Assembly: GCA_000437255.1 (NCBI GenBank)
Contig: FR899093.1
Coordinates: 2,732-17,965, forward strand
DNA: 15,234 bases
Direction: 5' to 3'
Source: Ruminococcus sp. CAG:403
GTDB lineage: Bacteria; Bacillota; Clostridia; Oscillospirales; Ruminococcaceae
Within the stretch, counting starts at the first letter, position 1, and every line of letters begins with the position of its first letter. Positions 12,974 through 15,234 of this stretch are shown piece by piece. The position numbers were made by a program, and so were the translations under genes. The notes beneath the pieces were generated by a model that saw only the letters and a program-made list of their open reading frames with translations, ran no database searches and was not told the origin of the DNA.

Positions 12974-15234
12974 ATGGGAAAATGGAAAAGAGGACTATCT
13001 GGATTCCTGGCGGTCGTGCCGAGTCTGTCGGCAATGCAGGGGGACATTCTGTATGCATCTGCGGCAGATCTAGTGGAAAAGCTGACTGCTGAAATCAGCG
13101 ACGGGGATGTCAATGGCGATGGCAAGACAAATTCTGCCGACGTAGAAGCGCTCCAAACGCTTTTAAGCAGTACAGTTGGAAGCATCTCTGCATCCGGAAA
13201 GGGACAATATGACGTCTATCACGATGGAAACATTGATGTGCGGGATTTACTGGCGGTACAGCAACTGGTAGACAGCAAGACACCACAAAAGCCGGAACAA
13301 GAAGCTTCGGGAGAAACCATAAAGCTGGAAGTCACTGATACCGAATGTTGTCCAGGAGAAGAAGTCACAGTAGATGTTCGAATGATTGACTGGAATCAGG
13401 ACATCGGTGCAATTGCATTGACACTGGATTTTGACAGCAGCCTTTCCCTAAAGGAAGTGGCTTGCACCGGTTCCTATCAATATGTGTCAGATGGAAATGT
13501 ACTGAAAATTTACGGAATTCCCGTTAAAAAAGATGTGTACAGAGGAACTGTTGCAACACTGACCTTTACTGTTCCGGATACGGCATATGGTGATTATGAT
13601 GTGAAAATCAAGGATGCATCGCTGTACAACAGCAAATTCCAAGCACTGGCACCAACCACAGAAGTAGGCCTGATTGCAGCCGATGTAACAGAACGTCCAC
13701 TTTATCTGAATGCCTCCTATATCAACAGTGCTTCTATGCGCCTTTCTTGGAGCATGCCATATTGCAGTGGAAGTCTGGAAGGATATATTGTTTACCGAGA
13801 TGGAGAGGAAATTGCTCGAACTGTTGATCCCTACTATTATGATAAAGAACTAACAAACAATCAAAAATACACCTATTCGGTACAAGCATATGGCGCAGAT
13901 AATTACCAATCCGCCAAATCAAAAGAAATCACTGCTGCACCACAAAATCCAGAAATCAGCGCCGTTGCATTTCCAGATAATGCATCTGTCATTGGTGGAA
14001 CGAGTACCTATGTAAAGTGTACACTCGCAAGAACGGTAGATGCTGCGTCTTATTCTCTTTCCTATGTGGATTTCCAGGGAGAACAGCAAACCATTTTTTC
14101 CGGTAGTGACCTTGCTTTTTCTACAACGGATATTAAATGGAATATAAAAGAGTTGCCGAGTGGAAAATATGATCTGATTTTTTCTGTAACAGACCAGGAC
14201 AGTGCATCTGCTGAAAAAACGGTAAGTGTAACAGTAGATACAACACCGCCAGAGCAGGTGTTCGGGTTTGATGTATTTGAAGGAGAACAGCAAATGCAGT
14301 TGACCTGGGGCATTGCAACTGAAGCAAAAGTAGTTGGTTACAACATCTACCGCAGAACAGAAACCAGCAATTATAGTCTACTGGCATACGTAGACGGAAG
14401 AGACAAACTGGAATATATTGATGATAACCTGGAAGAGGGTGCGGTATACTTCTATATCATGTGTGCAGTCGATCAATATGGCCAGGAAGGTATCTACTCA
14501 GAGGAAAAAAGTGCAGCAGCCAAAGGAGATGAGACAGCTCCGGAAATTACGCTGTTTCTTCCAACCAGCGGAACCGTTCTGCATCATACGGTAACTCTTT
14601 CGTTAAAAGCGGAAGATAACATTGGCATTGCTTCTATATCAGCATTTCTTTCCACAGATGATGGTGCAACCTGGACGGAGTTGTTTCATGGAAAAGGTGC
14701 GTCTATCAATTATCAGTTTGATACCACCGCTTATACAGAAGAACAGGTAAAAATTAAAGCCGTTGCATATGACTATGCCGGAAACGAAAGTGAAGGATTG
14801 GTTCATATTTATGCAATTGATAATCAAGGTCTTTCCCAAATTGAAGGCATTCAGTCCGTAGCAGTGACGGCTGTAACCGCTACTTTGAGTTGGGAGGATG
14901 TTCCCGATGAGAATTTTAGCTATTTTTCCGTTCGGTATGGTAAGCCAGAAGACGAAGCCAACTGGAAAACAATTCATGTTTCTACAACGCTTGGAGTAAA
15001 CTTGACTGATCTGACACCAGACACAGCGTACTGCGTTTGTGTAGCAGCAGTAGACCGCTACGGAAATATCGGAACATATTCTGAGCCATTTTTATTTCAA
15101 ACCATTTCAGATACCATTGCACCAGCGGTTCTAACCATGAAACCGAACCCAGGGTACTATCGGAACAGTTTACCATTGATCGTTACTGCACGTGATGATT
15201 TTCAGATAGCAAAGGTAACCATTCAAGCTGCAAC
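12974..15234 (+). CDS. Large secreted dockerin, cohesin-like and Fn3/Ig-repeat protein (3' end beyond the window)
   Basis: An uninterrupted frame of 753 codons from ATG 12974 (ribosome site CGGAGGT at 12961-12967) to the window edge. The order is: signal peptide (1 to about 31, cleavage near YASA-AD); type I dockerin (about 43-105) with calcium loops DVNGDGKTNSAD (45-56) and DVYHDGNIDVRD (80-91); a cohesin-like module (about 116-236, starting IKLEVTDTECCPGEEVTVDV and ending TEVGLIAAD); an Fn3 module (about 240-320); an Ig-like region; a second Fn3 (about 429-512); an Ig-like unit starting TAPEITLFLPTSGTVL; a third Fn3 (about 620-710); and the start of another repeat. It acts outside the cell, probably as a surface or scaffold component, and may be thousands of residues long. 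Dockerin and cohesin in one chain suggest an adaptor. What lies at the C-terminus cannot be seen. Confidence 0.88.
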   Translation, partial: MGKWKRGLSGFLAVVPSLSAMQGDILYASAADLVEKLTAEISDGDVNGDGKTNSADVEALQTLLSSTVGSISASGKGQYDVYHDGNIDVRDLLAVQQLVDSKTPQKPEQEASGETIKLEVTDTECCPGEEVTVDVRMIDWNQDIGAIALTLDFDSSLSLKEVACTGSYQYVSDGNVLKIYGIPVKKDVYRGTVATLTFTVPDTAYGDYDVKIKDASLYNSKFQALAPTTEVGLIAADVTERPLYLNASYINSASMRLSWSMPYCSGSLEGYIVYRDGEEIARTVDPYYYDKELTNNQKYTYSVQAYGADNYQSAKSKEITAAPQNPEISAVAFPDNASVIGGTSTYVKCTLARTVDAASYSLSYVDFQGEQQTIFSGSDLAFSTTDIKWNIKELPSGKYDLIFSVTDQDSASAEKTVSVTVDTTPPEQVFGFDVFEGEQQMQLTWGIATEAKVVGYNIYRRTETSNYSLLAYVDGRDKLEYIDDNLEEGAVYFYIMCAVDQYGQEGIYSEEKSAAAKGDETAPEITLFLPTSGTVLHHTVTLSLKAEDNIGIASISAFLSTDDGATWTELFHGKGASINYQFDTTAYTEEQVKIKAVAYDYAGNESEGLVHIYAIDNQGLSQIEGIQSVAVTAVTATLSWEDVPDENFSYFSVRYGKPEDEANWKTIHVSTTLGVNLTDLTPDTAYCVCVAAVDRYGNIGTYSEPFLFQTISDTIAPAVLTMKPNPGYYRNSLPLIVTARDDFQIAKVTIQAA

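Noticed and set aside
13734..15176. Several minus-strand open frames opposite the large secreted protein.
   Set aside because: They overlap one another and a continuous domain-rich plus-strand frame, and lack start signals and family features.

Overview
The window looks like a piece of a Firmicutes (Clostridia) chromosome, most likely a plant-fibre-degrading gut or rumen Ruminococcus or close relative. The reasons are two secreted proteins with type I dockerin modules, a cohesin-like module, ricin-type lectin repeats, a Thr-rich linker, AT-rich intergenic DNA and strong AGGAGG ribosome binding sites. This placement is inference from domain style, not from a database match.

Region 1 (69-2998): a LysR-type regulator diverges from a flavodoxin, a carboxymuconolactone decarboxylase (CMD) family gene and a short-chain dehydrogenase. 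Back-to-back promoters flank a T-N11-A palindrome that is a good LysR-box candidate. The CMD gene is broken: the two halves lie in different frames and most of its first domain is missing.

Region 2 (about 3000-8125): a Rid-family protein, an AraC-type regulator, a PII-type nitrogen sensor, an APC-superfamily amino acid permease and an ornithine cyclodeaminase/mu-crystallin family enzyme, all on the plus strand and closed by a strong terminator. The Rid gene and the AraC gene are each preceded by the same unusual module: a shared 22-base element, a -10-like box and almost at once an intrinsic-terminator hairpin of near-identical sequence. This is the best candidate for an undescribed regulated system: nitrogen-sensor-linked uptake and processing of an amino acid or imine, with promoter-proximal termination as a possible control. 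The PII lacks the usual modified Tyr of the T-loop, and the Rid protein lacks the catalytic Arg of RidA.

Region 3 (8126-9880): a CmpB-type putative ABC transporter permease on the minus strand diverges from an atypical peptide deformylase on the plus strand, each with a clear -35/-10 promoter.

Region 4 (9904-15234): a secreted family 1 pectate lyase with ricin-type regions and a C-terminal dockerin (minus strand) diverges from a very large secreted protein (plus strand, running off the window) that carries a dockerin, a cohesin-like module and repeated Fn3/Ig-like modules. The lyase promoter matches both consensus hexamers and has a perfect palindrome at the expected transcription start. Together these suggest a cell-surface or cellulosome-like pectin-degrading locus.
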